Source of the DNA: Lineus longissimus
Lineage: Eukaryota > Nemertea > Pilidiophora > Heteronemertea > Lineidae
Direction: 5' to 3'
Assembly: GCF_910592395.1 (NCBI RefSeq)
Contig: NC_088323.1
Coordinates: 14,185,501 to 14,249,500 of the forward strand
DNA: 64,000 nucleotides
Shown here: piece after piece, positions 54,202 to 64,000 of the stretch
Layout of the letters: every line of letters begins with the position of its first letter
Position numbering within the stretch: position 1 is the stretch's first letter
Notes under the pieces: model-generated
Database searches by the model: none
Told to the model about the DNA's origin: nothing
The model's input: the letters and a program-made list of their open reading frames with translations, nothing else
Program-made: the position numbers and the translations under genes

Positions 54202-54310
54202 GTAGAAATGTCTACTTTAATTCATCAAGTGTTGTTAATTTACTTGAAGTATATTACTCAATTCGAGTTACGCTCTTATGACAAAGTCAGATTCAATCAT
54301 TAAATTAACA

Positions 54311-54960
54311 GTTTCAGGGTTTATGCCATTTAGAAACATATTGTTGTTTATCTAACTAAGCAGAGAAGCATTTTCATATTCAGGATAATAACCAAAATAC
54401 TGTGTTATCACTCTTTCCCAATTTTCTATCACATTTTGATAATAGTAGTAAAACCAATTTCATTACTTTTGACTATCATGATATTGATAGACCTATTTAG
54501 CTGTTCTTTAAAAAGACCCCAATCTACTGTAGCACTCTTCTGTCTGTTTTTTCTTCCTTAGACACCGATCACATGTTAGACCAAGAGAAACATAGTTCTG
54601 GGTAATACTTAAATTCATTTATTGGTATGGGTGTAACACATCTTTGTTAGTTTAACCATTGTCTGAAGAATTCAAGGAGCAACCTAAACCTGATCCTGAG
54701 TGACAAGTACCTGGTCCTTTAGATATCCTGTTTAGGCCAACTCTCACTTTATGTCTATTTCCTATTACCACACTGATCAAGGTAATCATTTTGGAAATAT
54801 GAATTCCAACAAGATCTACATTTGTCTCTCTTACCATCTTTAGCGAATTCACCATCTCTTAGTAATTTCTCTTCACCACATTTCGTGCATTCCTTGCTTA
54901 ACGTTTCACCATATACTTTACAATAATCTATTAATCTATTTCTTCTATTCTTCACGAATT
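54311..54960 (-). pseudogene. Zinc/HNH-like protein of virus-like element (copy B)
   Basis: Here the zinc ribbon is uninterrupted: ECTKCGEEKLLRDGEF then DKCRSCWNSYF, a CxxC...CxxC pair. The downstream HNH core seen in copy A (EELDHLLP) is deleted near 54625-54640, and the remaining tail is frameshifted. This copy shows the domain order without the 950-bp insertion of copy A. Confidence 0.6.
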
Positions 54961-54965
54961 CACTG

Positions 54966-55155
54966 TCAGTCTTTGTTGAGGTGAAGCCCGTAAAGGTTGT
55001 ACCATACTGCTCCTTCGTTTTCAATCTTTCTGGCATTTACTGGTTGTATACCTATTGATGAGTGAAATGAGTTGTTGTAGCCACTGACCAAGTCATCTAA
55101 CAAGTCAATCCACTTGTCGGTCTCCTTAGCAGGCCTTGATCTTTGATTCAATTCA
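54966..55155 (-). pseudogene. Retroviral-type integrase C-terminal fragment (copy B)
   Basis: This is the counterpart of 13437-13665, with the same YNNSFHSSIGIQPVNA signature and the same 5' truncation point. The end is followed immediately, in another frame, by the zinc/HNH-like protein at 54311-54960. Confidence 0.8.
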
Positions 55156-56149
55156 GATGCCTTCTCTTAGCGGCGCAAACCAGTTTTAACTTGATTCAGG
55201 CAATTTTCCGTTGCTCGCTCATGCGTGAAAAGCTGGGTGTTTTGTACAGATATGCATTAGACCCCTACCTACTGATATCCGTCGAAAATATTTTCCAAAA
55301 TTATAAAGTGCTATTTTAGGGGTAATTCATCAAACTGTATACTTTTTTAAACACCCTGAATAGGCTAAAAAATGTATTTCCAGGTTACTCGATGATCACG
55401 TAAATTTACTGTAAACGCATACATAGGTGTACATACCTCGGTACATTCGAGTTCATACATTCATGACAATACATGTGCTGATTTCTATCTGTATCCATTG
55501 GTGTAAGTAGACTTTGACCTGAAACATGTATACCTGACATGTGACATTCCTGGAATGGTGGAATGGGTTCGTAAGGGGACTTTTTTCCATGCCAGACACC
55601 ATTTTGTGCCCAGTTCAGTCATCAATGAAAGCGGAACCATACCGTTTTTTCCAGTAAGCCAGTGAGGCGCGCGATATACAGAAACATGACACGTATTTCT
55701 ACAGTGGTATTGGCGGAGGTAACGGGGGCAATACAACTGGAAGTTCAGTATGTCAAATCATAAGATAGTAAAGCAGTAGGCTGATGAAGCAGATATGGGA
55801 TGATGTACTGGAAGCCACGAATTTTTGCGGTCATTTTATTTTTGCAGATTTCGCAGTCTACAAAATTCGGGAAAATAAAACTTGCAAGAAAATATTTTCT
55901 GATTAATAAAACGAAAGAAAATTTTGTAATTCGCCGAAATAAGTTTGATGCATGTATTTGTAGACACCGTAGACCTATGTTGTGTGTGTGTTTTATTTTG
56001 TTTTACATCAAATGTAACAACCTTAGGAGTTTATGCTACCTGTTTCTCCGGTACAGGCTCCTCGCTGGGGCCTAAATTGAGGCTCTCTCTCAGTATGTCC
56101 TCATCCAACATCATGTTGCTGGCTTAGGCTTCAATTCCTCTATACTGTT

Positions 56150-56456
56150 GTTCTAGCGTCGGACACCTTAATCTAACCAAGAGGCTGGTTCTGAGCTCGT
56201 TGGCGGGAATTTTCGATGTTTTAGGCTTCGTGGCGCCAGTCATCATGGTCGCCAAAAAAACTGGCTTCAGGAGCTGTGTGGAAAGACAAATACCGATGGG
56301 ACCAGAGCCTTCCCGAACCTGTCGCACAGAAGTGGATGGATTTGTTCAAAAGAGTGCAGAATCTGAAAACATTCAAAGTCGAAAGATGTTTAACTCCACC
56401 AGGATCCGCAGGACATTCAATACAGATCATCTTTCGCGACGCAAGCGAAAGTTAAT
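56150..56456 (+). pseudogene. BEL/Pao reverse transcriptase fragment (copy B)
   Basis: This is the counterpart of 14635-14976. The poly-A run coding the lysines is shorter here (7 instead of 9 A), so the frame breaks after VMVAKK, and a TAA follows in the RNase H start. It therefore carries one more lesion than copy A. Confidence 0.85.
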
Positions 56457-56579
56457 TCGGTAGTGTTGCGTATATGCGATGGAAAACATAAGATCGGTAC
56501 CAAACACGATTCGTCATCGCAAAAATCGAGGGTCGCCCCGGTGAAACCACTTTCGTTTGCATCTGAAATCAAATACTAA

Positions 56580-59500
56580 TAATAAATACAGTGCTCTGCA
56601 TAAGTTTTAGGAATACCTCCCCAAATCCCTCTCATTTCCAATTGACATGATTGACCCTTTCCATCCTCAGGCCATTGTGTAATGTCCCTTCTTCTGTGTG
56701 CTCTCTTTGTGTGCTCCTCTATTGATAAAGAATTGGCAGATATCCAGTCAAACTGCAGACTGGCTTCAGTTTGCATGTTAAAACACATAACACGAGATTT
56801 TTTAAATTATTCTTTGATGTTATGTAATCTCTTGTTGTTTACTCCTGAGTTAGCAGTTAACGGGGATTGTCCTTAGTTTGTATGTCAAATCACACCAGAC
56901 TAATAGCTATTTCCCTTCAGTCTTGTGTTTGCTATTACATTTAGGATCTAATGACTTTGCAGATAAAGTGAACTTGTCGCCTCCATTCTGGTTGTGACTT
57001 TGTCCTCAAAAGACCTATTCGGGATGAATGGAGATAATAATTAAACACCACAGAATCTCTTTTCATGCAACAGCAATTATAAGGACATTTTGTCTTGTAT
57101 TTCCATAACCACAATAACTATGTGCTCAGCTAGGCCTGTTGTTGAAGGAACACAGCCCACGAAAATGGAGGACCCTTTAATATGAGGACTAAGTTGAAAT
57201 CACATGATATTTATATCCCTCCTTCCTATAACTAATTCTCGCCCTTCCCCAACTGTGCTCCTTTCCTGAAAATTGCTTCGTTTGTTTCGCAAAACCTTTC
57301 ACTCATTGCACCTTTCTTGAAAACAAATTATCCTGTCATAATACTGACTGTTCCCCGATTGCCTGTGAAATCACCTGATATAAATCTTGCTTCTTCTGTG
57401 TTGTGTATGCTGTAATTTGTATCTCTTTGTGGTGTCTCCTCCATGGTTGAGACAGTTCAAACAGAGGTTGTGACAAGGACACCCTTGTCCTCCAGTTTGT
57501 GACTGTCTCTTAGAAGACAAGTAAGACTGTTCCAAGATTGAGACAGGATGTGCCACATGATAATTGGTTGAATGACAGGAACGGGAAAGGTGTTTGCAGT
57601 AAAATGTTAGCAATATGTAAATGGGCTAACTAGCCATAAGGAAATAAACTGATATGGCCTAAGATTACGCTGCTAGATAACTATGGCAACACTTTCTTTG
57701 CACCTGCCATGAAGACATTGAAGCAGACGACAAGATATCCATCACAGATCACACCGACTCGGAGATGTGATAAAGACATGATAAAGACACTGAGCGACTT
57801 TTATCTTAGATAAGAATAATAATAGGCCCCAAAATGTAAAATTATGTACAGACGATGCAGCGAAGATGCTTTGAGTATTAACAAGAAGCAGCTGTGTAAT
57901 AAAGGGGCGATGAAAAAACATGGAATGGGGCAAAGACCGCCTACGGATGCGACCCAGAATGGGAAAACGACACGGCACAACCAGGAGAGCAAAACAGGAA
58001 AGTGAGTGGAGGTGGGAAAGAACATAACAGCATGGCCTTGCTTTCAAGAAATAAATATTTGGAATGACCCTGTAATGTAGGTCAAGAGATTCGAAGCAAC
58101 ACCCAAGTTTATTGGATCTCTCAGGTCATGCGCCTGAAAAAAGAAATTTAGTTGGTGCATGCATGTGCAGCCAGTAACCTGAGAGCGGGAATTTGCATGG
58201 TAATTAGCGATCCTGGAAGGCCGCGCCAAAAATACAATCCACAAATGACTTTTCTTCAGCAGAAGCTTGCACCATTCAATGCTAAATGAGCATTGTCCTC
58301 AGTTTGAATGTAAAACACCTAAGATTTTTAATGTCCATTCTTTGATTACTCTTGTTCTTGGCTCCTCAGTTAGCATATACATGTACTTCAATAAAAGAAC
58401 TGTCCTTGGTTGGCATGTGAAAACACATCAGAATATTTCTTTGGCTTACTTTGTGTGCTCCTTACTTAAAAATAAATTTAGTCAAAGGGAATAATGTCCT
58501 CTGTTTGGATTTAAAATCACCTCACATTTCTTCTCCTTCCCCTGTTTTTTTAACAGATATCCAATCAAAGGAGGACTTTCCTTAGATTCCATATCTCAAT
58601 TCACAACAGATTAATCGCCCCTTGGCTCATACTTCGGGCTTCTTACTACTAGTATTAATTGATTCAAATATATCCACACAAAAGGACTGCCGGTTTAAAA
58701 TCGCATCAGATGTTTGTCCCTTCGTCAGTGTTATATAAGCTCTCTTTGTTAGCAAGGTTGGTTCCTTTTGAACAACAGTATGCAGAAAGCTACTCAAAAT
58801 GTGTACTGTTCGCAGTTTGCATTCTGAACCTCATATTAATTTTGCTTTCTTTAGTTTTTCTTCGCCATCATTGTTTGCTCCATTCTTGAACACCAGCTTG
58901 CAAAAATCAAAGCAAAAGGAGGACTGCCCTTAGTTAGCATTTTAAACGCACTCAATTGTAAATCTCCATTCTTGGATTTTTCTCTTAACTCTTATTGTAT
59001 GATGCTGCGATAGCAGATATGCACTTTAATTAGGACTTTTAGTTTCCAAGTCTAATCACACTTAATTGATCACCCTTCTTCAATTTTGCATTTTTCTAAT
59101 TTTGCACTCCCGCCTTGAAAATATTTTTGTGTGTTTGCTTTCGCGATTTGCACCTTTCCTGAAAATGAATTTGCATATATCTTGTCAAAATGTGGACTTA
59201 CCCCATTTGCAGGAAAAAATATCTTATGATAATTTTGATTCCTGTGTTTTGCATTGTCTGTCACTGTTCACTCCTTCCTTGAATATCAGCTTGCGCGGGT
59301 CCATGCAAAAGGAGCACTGTCTTCAGTTTGAATGTGAAAACACAAAAGATTTCTTATGTCCATTCTTTGATTACTCTTGTTGTTTTCTCCTCAGTTAGCA
59401 GATATCTAATGATAGACAACTGCCATTATTGTGCATGTCAAACACTATAATCACCCTTCTTTAACATTGCATTGGCTTTAATTGTATGCTACTCTCTTGA

Positions 59501-61215
59501 ATATTCATTTGCAGTCATCTAGTCAAAATGTGGTCTGTCCTGCAGTTTGCTTGTCAAAATAACATCATATTGATTTTCCTTTCTGTTTTGTGTTAGATCT
59601 CAATGATTGCTCGTTTCTTGAATACATGCATGCAAAAGGAGGACGGTCCGCAGTTTGCATATAAAAACAAAATGGAATTCTTAAATGTGCATTCTACGAC
59701 TAATGGTTTCTCTCAGTGTTTGCTTCTGAGCACCAGATATCCACCTAAACAAGGACAAGCTATGGTTTGCATGCCAATTTATCAGATTAATCACCCTTCT
59801 TCAGTTTTGCATTGGCTCAAAATTGTGTGCTACTTTCTTAAAAATGAATAGGTGGATGTTCAATCAAAAGGAAAACTGTCCAAAGTTTGCATGTGAAATC
59901 ACCTCATACTTATTTTTTTACCTCAGTTCTGTAGTTTAAGTCTTGATTGTGCGCTGCCTTCTTGAACTTACACCAGCTTCCACAAATCTATGAAAGGGAC
60001 GTTGTTGTCAGTTTGCACGTGAAAACACATTAGATTTTTAATTCCTTTTTAAAGTATTGTACATATGTTATGTAGCCTCTCACTGTTTGCCGCGTGGCTT
60101 AGCTTTTTAAAATAGTTTCCATGTCAAATCACTTCAAATTAATCGATCTTAGGCTTACTTTGCGCGCTCCTTTCTAATTAGTTTGTCAACTCTAAATGGG
60201 GACTATCTTTACTTCAAATTGCATCAGATTTATGCCCCTTCTTACGTGTTATTTCAGCTCTCTTTGTTAGTTCCTCAATTGAGCCGAAATTGGCTTAAAA
60301 AGGAGACATGTTCTCAGTATGCATCATGAAATCACCTCACAATACTATTTCGTCCACTGATTTCTGTTAGCTGTGATCCATTTTAACATCAGCTTGCACA
60401 AACCCATGAAAAAGGAGGACTGTTCTTAGTTTGCATGTGAAACACATCAGATTAATCTCCTTTCTTAAAATGATATCGCGTCAAAAGGGGGCTCCCTTCC
60501 GGAAAATGACTTGTGTTGCCTAACTTTCATTCATTTTACCTTTCTTGAAAACGAAGTTGCAGATATCCCGTCTAAATGCGGACTACTTGTGAAATCACTG
60601 GATACATTTTTTGCCTCCTGCTTTGTGTCAGCTGTGAGCTTGGACAAACCAATGCGAAAGGAGGACTGCCCTCAGTTTGAATGTAACACACAAAATATTT
60701 CGAATGCCTATGCTTAATTTTCTCTCATTGTTTGCTTTCGAGGTAGCAGATCTACATTTAAAAAATAACAGTCATGTCAAAACACTTCAGACTTATCTTA
60801 TCACCCTTCTTCAACTTTGCGATGGCTTTAATCGCGTGCTCCTTTCTTGAAATTTGAATGAATGAATTTCGTGCGGTAGGCTATATTCAATTTAGTCAAA
60901 ACGAAGACGGTCCTCAGTTTACATGTGAAATCCCATCACATCGATTTATTTACTGTATGTGGTGTTAGCTGCCATTGTTTTCTCCCTCTCGAACATCAGT
61001 TTACAATAATCTATCCAAAAAGAGGTTTTTCCGCAGTTCGCACGATGAAACAAATTTGGCTTGTAATGTCCATTCTACGATTTGTATGTCAACCTTCATC
61101 CTGAGAGATCGGGGCATTTCCATTCCATTCTGCTACATTTCGTGTGCCGACGATGCCCTCCTTGATCGAAATGCTTTATTTGGCGCTACGATCGATCCAT
61201 GGCCGGCTGATTGAG
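56580..61215. repeat. Diverged satellite with about 340-bp higher-order unit (copy B)
   Basis: This is the same array as in copy A. Unit order is conserved, with high identity up to about 60460. It then lacks about 1.5 kb that copy A carries as an extra segment (see 18780-19250 and 20293-20770). The interrupting block is at about 57435-58255. Confidence 0.8.
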
Positions 61216-63410
61216 GACAATTATTGTATCAATGGGCACCTCCTATCGGCATCCTTCCTACCGAGGACGTCCTGGGTTTTTTTGTAGTCCACTTTTTTTC
61301 CGGGGCTTGACTAGGCTGACTCCACATTGCTTAATATAACAGCAACTGAAACCCCTTTAAATGATGTAGTGCGAGTTCAGCCTTTTCAGCAGGCATCACC
61401 TATTGCAGGAAGTTAACAGCATTATCAACCTTTTTGTAGCATGAGACCCGTTAAATGATGAACTGAATTTGGAGGTCACCATTAGGAGAGAGTTGGGACA
61501 TACTCAACCCAGTCTGACTTCACCTTTAAAACAAGATTTGCAATTCTTCGTTTCAACTAAGCTATTTCTCCGGTCCAGGTTTTAAACCTAACTCAACTCA
61601 TTTCTCGTTTTACAAATCTCTTTTCTCATTTCACAAATATCATTTCTCACTTTACAAGATTTCATTTCTTGATTTCTTGGTTTACAGACACCCAACTACA
61701 TGTATGTCATCAGTTATATTATGAAATGTGCGTTTGGTCAGTGACCAGACCCTCACGACTATGTCGACTATCGCTAGCGGCAGTGGACAAAAAGCTGGTA
61801 CACGTTAGTATCAAGCAATTTTCCTTTACTGTGGCATCAGGAGGAACACGCATCCTTCCTGGTAGAGTCAACCAACAATACTGGATGATGTCCCCCACTT
61901 CTTCGTCATTCCCCACTATAGTATCTTTCCAATCAGTTCTGGTGAATGTTTCTTTCGTTACTTCAGGTCACGATCAGCCCCCCTTCGCAATCAGATCACA
62001 TACGGCAACTTTCCTGTATCCCGCCTTTAATTATTCGGCCATTTGCCAGTTATCAATCCGAAGAGATCCTTTCCGAGCTCATACTCATACACGGCATGCT
62101 TTCTCTATCTCTTCTCTCATCAATACATATTGGTGATGATATGTAGGCCCTAAACTATTTAGTGTTGGACTCCTTCTGGTAAGTTGGAACTTTGGTGGGC
62201 AGCCAGATGCAGCTTAATGACTGGACATCTGGTGCACAGGCTACGCTTTCCGAGAGCATATTCCACTGTTTTATGGTTCGTTGGAGGAAGCTGTTGCTAT
62301 TTTTTAACACCAAGAAAGAATTGATTGGTAACACCATTTTTTTATATCAACTGTATATTGTCATGAGTCTAGCTTGCGCCACTACCGTGTCTTCGTCAGG
62401 ACTGAGGAAACGTATTACAAAAACCGATAAAAGAGTACAGGAATGACACAATAAACAAGATAAGAATGAAAAGAGTAATAAAAAGGCCACAGGTAACGGT
62501 CAAAACAAAGAACCTCAGTGGAGACACATTGCGGCCAGCAGAGTAAGGCCTACAGAAAGGCGAGTAAACAGGAAGGTCCTGGTTAGATGCTAGTGTATTG
62601 GAGGATACCACAAAACTGGTACCATAGGAAAAGTGAATGCTACTTGATGTAGCTTAAAACAGAGAGTACTCAAAAAATACATAATAATGTAAGCGAATTA
62701 AAGAACACAGGTAGGCATTAAAGGCTTATTGGTAGTGAGTGAGAAATACCTTGTCCGTCTTTGAGACAGTGTAATTTTGCAATGAATTTAGCTATTTATA
62801 CCTTCCATTCTGCAGGTTTGTTGTCAGTGTCTGTGGGCCATCCTCTGACTCTTTCCGGGCCACTCTTGTTGGTGTTCTTGAGGGATGCCCATGATGTTGT
62901 TAACAATTCTGTACATGAGGACGACTGAATATTGGTGTCGTCGCTCTTCTTAGGTATCCCACTCGAGTGCCTTAATCGTGACTGGCTAATTCAAATTCAA
63001 TTCTTTTATTACTCTAAAACGACCACTAGAGGCCAACAGTAACATACAATAATCAAAAATTATTCAACATAAAATGACAGGGTACAGTATACACGTAACC
63101 AAAATAATATTGCAAAGATTTAAATGCAAAATTATAATTAAATGGAAATCAGGACAATATGGAGATACAAAGTATAAAGAACTCACTGATTATCTCAGCT
63201 GAGGGAGGTGAAGGATATTTGGCAATGTGGAATGTTACTTGGTTGATCATGTAACGATTTTTAATGGCAAAACGATAAAACATTGCGATTTTATAGCAAA
63301 CTTCTTCACAAATATTGCACATTGTCAAATATACAACTGGACTGAGATATAAGGCAGAGAAGCAAAATATGGTCGTAAAATGTAACATCAAAAACAACTA
63401 GAAAAACCGA
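61215..63410. other. 2.2 kb without a recognised gene (copy B)
   Basis: This is the counterpart of 21260-23400. The 155-codon plus ORF (61669-62136) parallels the copy A ORF with one codon removed. No motif is seen. About 60 extra bases lie near 63317-63375 relative to copy A. Confidence 0.45.
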
Positions 63411-63648
63411 TCTTGATAATTCTTACTGCATAGGATCTATACTCCCCACCAGGCATGTCTTGGGGGGAAATACCGTTTTCCCGTTTTTCCAGCTGCGGGG
63501 CGTGCCTATGGAATAAACTGCCACCAGCCCTCAGGGCAGAGACAAGCATTGAACAGTTCAAGAGTCAGTTAAAAACGCTACTTTTCGACAAGTAGAGAGG
63601 GGCGCTTTGAGCGAGGTTTAACCGCGGAAAGGCGCGATACAAATGACA

Positions 63649-63679
<31 letters not shown>

Positions 63680-63832
63680 ATACCAAGACATTCTATTGAA
63701 AACAACATGGCCAGCAGTCAGGCTGTTCGCAAAACTCGGGCTTTAATGATTTTGTTTAGCTGAGAATAAGTCTGTTTTTGTTTCGCATACATTCGAGGCA
63801 TTATCAGTCACATTCTGAAGACAAAAATTTGT
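63411..63832 (+). mobile_element. LINE (CR1/L2-type) 3' end, copy B only
   Basis: Copy A is continuous across this point (about 23424). The insert codes LWNKLPPALRAETSIEQFKS followed by QLKTLLFDK and a stop (about 63505-63597), the usual ORF2 end of CR1/L2-type LINEs. A 3' segment follows with GCGCTTTGAGCG and GGCGCGATACAAATG, then a (TTA)n tail at 63648-63680. About 150 bp follow the tail, so the right boundary is not sharp. Confidence 0.8.
63648..63680. repeat. (TTA)n tail
   Basis: A run of about ten TTA/ATT units directly follows the LINE 3' motif GCGATACAAATGACATTTTT. It is typical of LINEs and SINEs that end in short tandem repeats. Confidence 0.9.
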
Positions 63833-64000
63833 TGAAAGCTGTTTTTTATTAATTGAAGATTAGCTAAATGTTCACTTCTGAAGTAGTTCAATTTCGCAAA
63901 TATCTGACGTCGACTCGATGCCGAATTGGCGGCTACCGGGGGGGGGGGGGGGGGGTCCTCTTTCAGTAAGTAATGGCAGTTTATAGTGGGGTCCTCTGTT

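Larger units (their letters stand above)
47252..54306. other. 7-kb stretch present in copy B only
   Basis: Copy A jumps from CTACCGAATACTTTT (11855) to the TTTCAGG(T/G)TTTATGCC text that in copy B is at about 54312. The stretch holds virus-like-element DNA (47252-48600) and a Harbinger element with its disturbed flanks (48600-54200). The first part looks like original element content, so a deletion in A is the simpler reading for that part. Confidence 0.8.
38164..64000. repeat. Copy B of the direct duplication
   Basis: This is the second copy of 1-23643. It is longer because it holds about 7 kb (47252-54306) absent from copy A and a LINE 3' end at about 63411-63832. It lacks a pogo element, a hairpin MITE, a 246-bp repeat, a 950-bp insertion and about 1.5 kb of satellite found in A. 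It continues past the right edge of the window. Confidence 0.95.

Overview
This window is animal genomic DNA, AT-rich and intron-bearing, with hardly any intact host gene. The mobile families present (protein-primed PolB virus-like element, PIF/Harbinger, pogo/Tigger, DIRS, BEL/Pao, CR1/L2-type LINEs, a tRNA-derived SINE, hairpin MITEs) and short words such as taggcct and tacatgtac suggest a marine invertebrate. The species cannot be fixed from sequence alone.

The main architectural fact is a direct duplication. Copy A (1-23643, running off the left edge) is repeated as copy B (38164-64000, running off the right edge). By eye, sampled aligned blocks differ by about 1-3%, plus many indels. The copies may be a true tandem segmental duplication or two haplotypes laid end to end by the assembler.

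Both copies hold, in order: a 1.8-kb unclassified terminal-inverted-repeat element; a CR1 reverse-transcriptase scrap; a decayed PolB/integrase virus-like element of Polinton/Maverick or related type; a BEL/Pao RT scrap; a 4.6-6.2 kb diverged satellite of about 115-bp units in a three-unit higher-order repeat; and about 2.4 kb with nothing recognisable. The virus-like element carries a Ser/Thr/Gln-rich gene split by a SINE and a single-pass membrane protein on the + strand. On the - strand it carries a deoxynucleoside kinase, DNA polymerase B, a zinc/HNH-type protein and the integrase C-terminus. Most of these are pseudogenes whose stops are shared by both copies.

The copies differ by transposon traffic. 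Copy A alone has a 2.4-kb pogo-like element in the kinase gene (the empty TA site survives in B), a hairpin MITE and a 246-bp tandem duplication in the polymerase, and a 950-bp C/G-ended insertion in the HNH gene. Copy B alone has a 7-kb stretch with an intact 155-aa virus-like-element ORF and a 5.2-kb PIF/Harbinger element. That element keeps an almost intact five-exon Myb/SANT-like gene, but its transposase is broken by a foldback-like element of 81-bp repeats, and the transposase middle exon lies outside the left terminus. Copy B also has a LINE 3' end.

The 14.5-kb spacer (23644-38163) contains a CR1 3' end, one perfect 33-codon ankyrin-repeat exon with three decayed relatives that share intron sequence, a DIRS-type retrotransposon (gag-like region, RT, RNase H), and a 5'-truncated BEL/Pao element with RT, RNase H and integrase. 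The ankyrin exons are the only sequence here that looks like a host gene.
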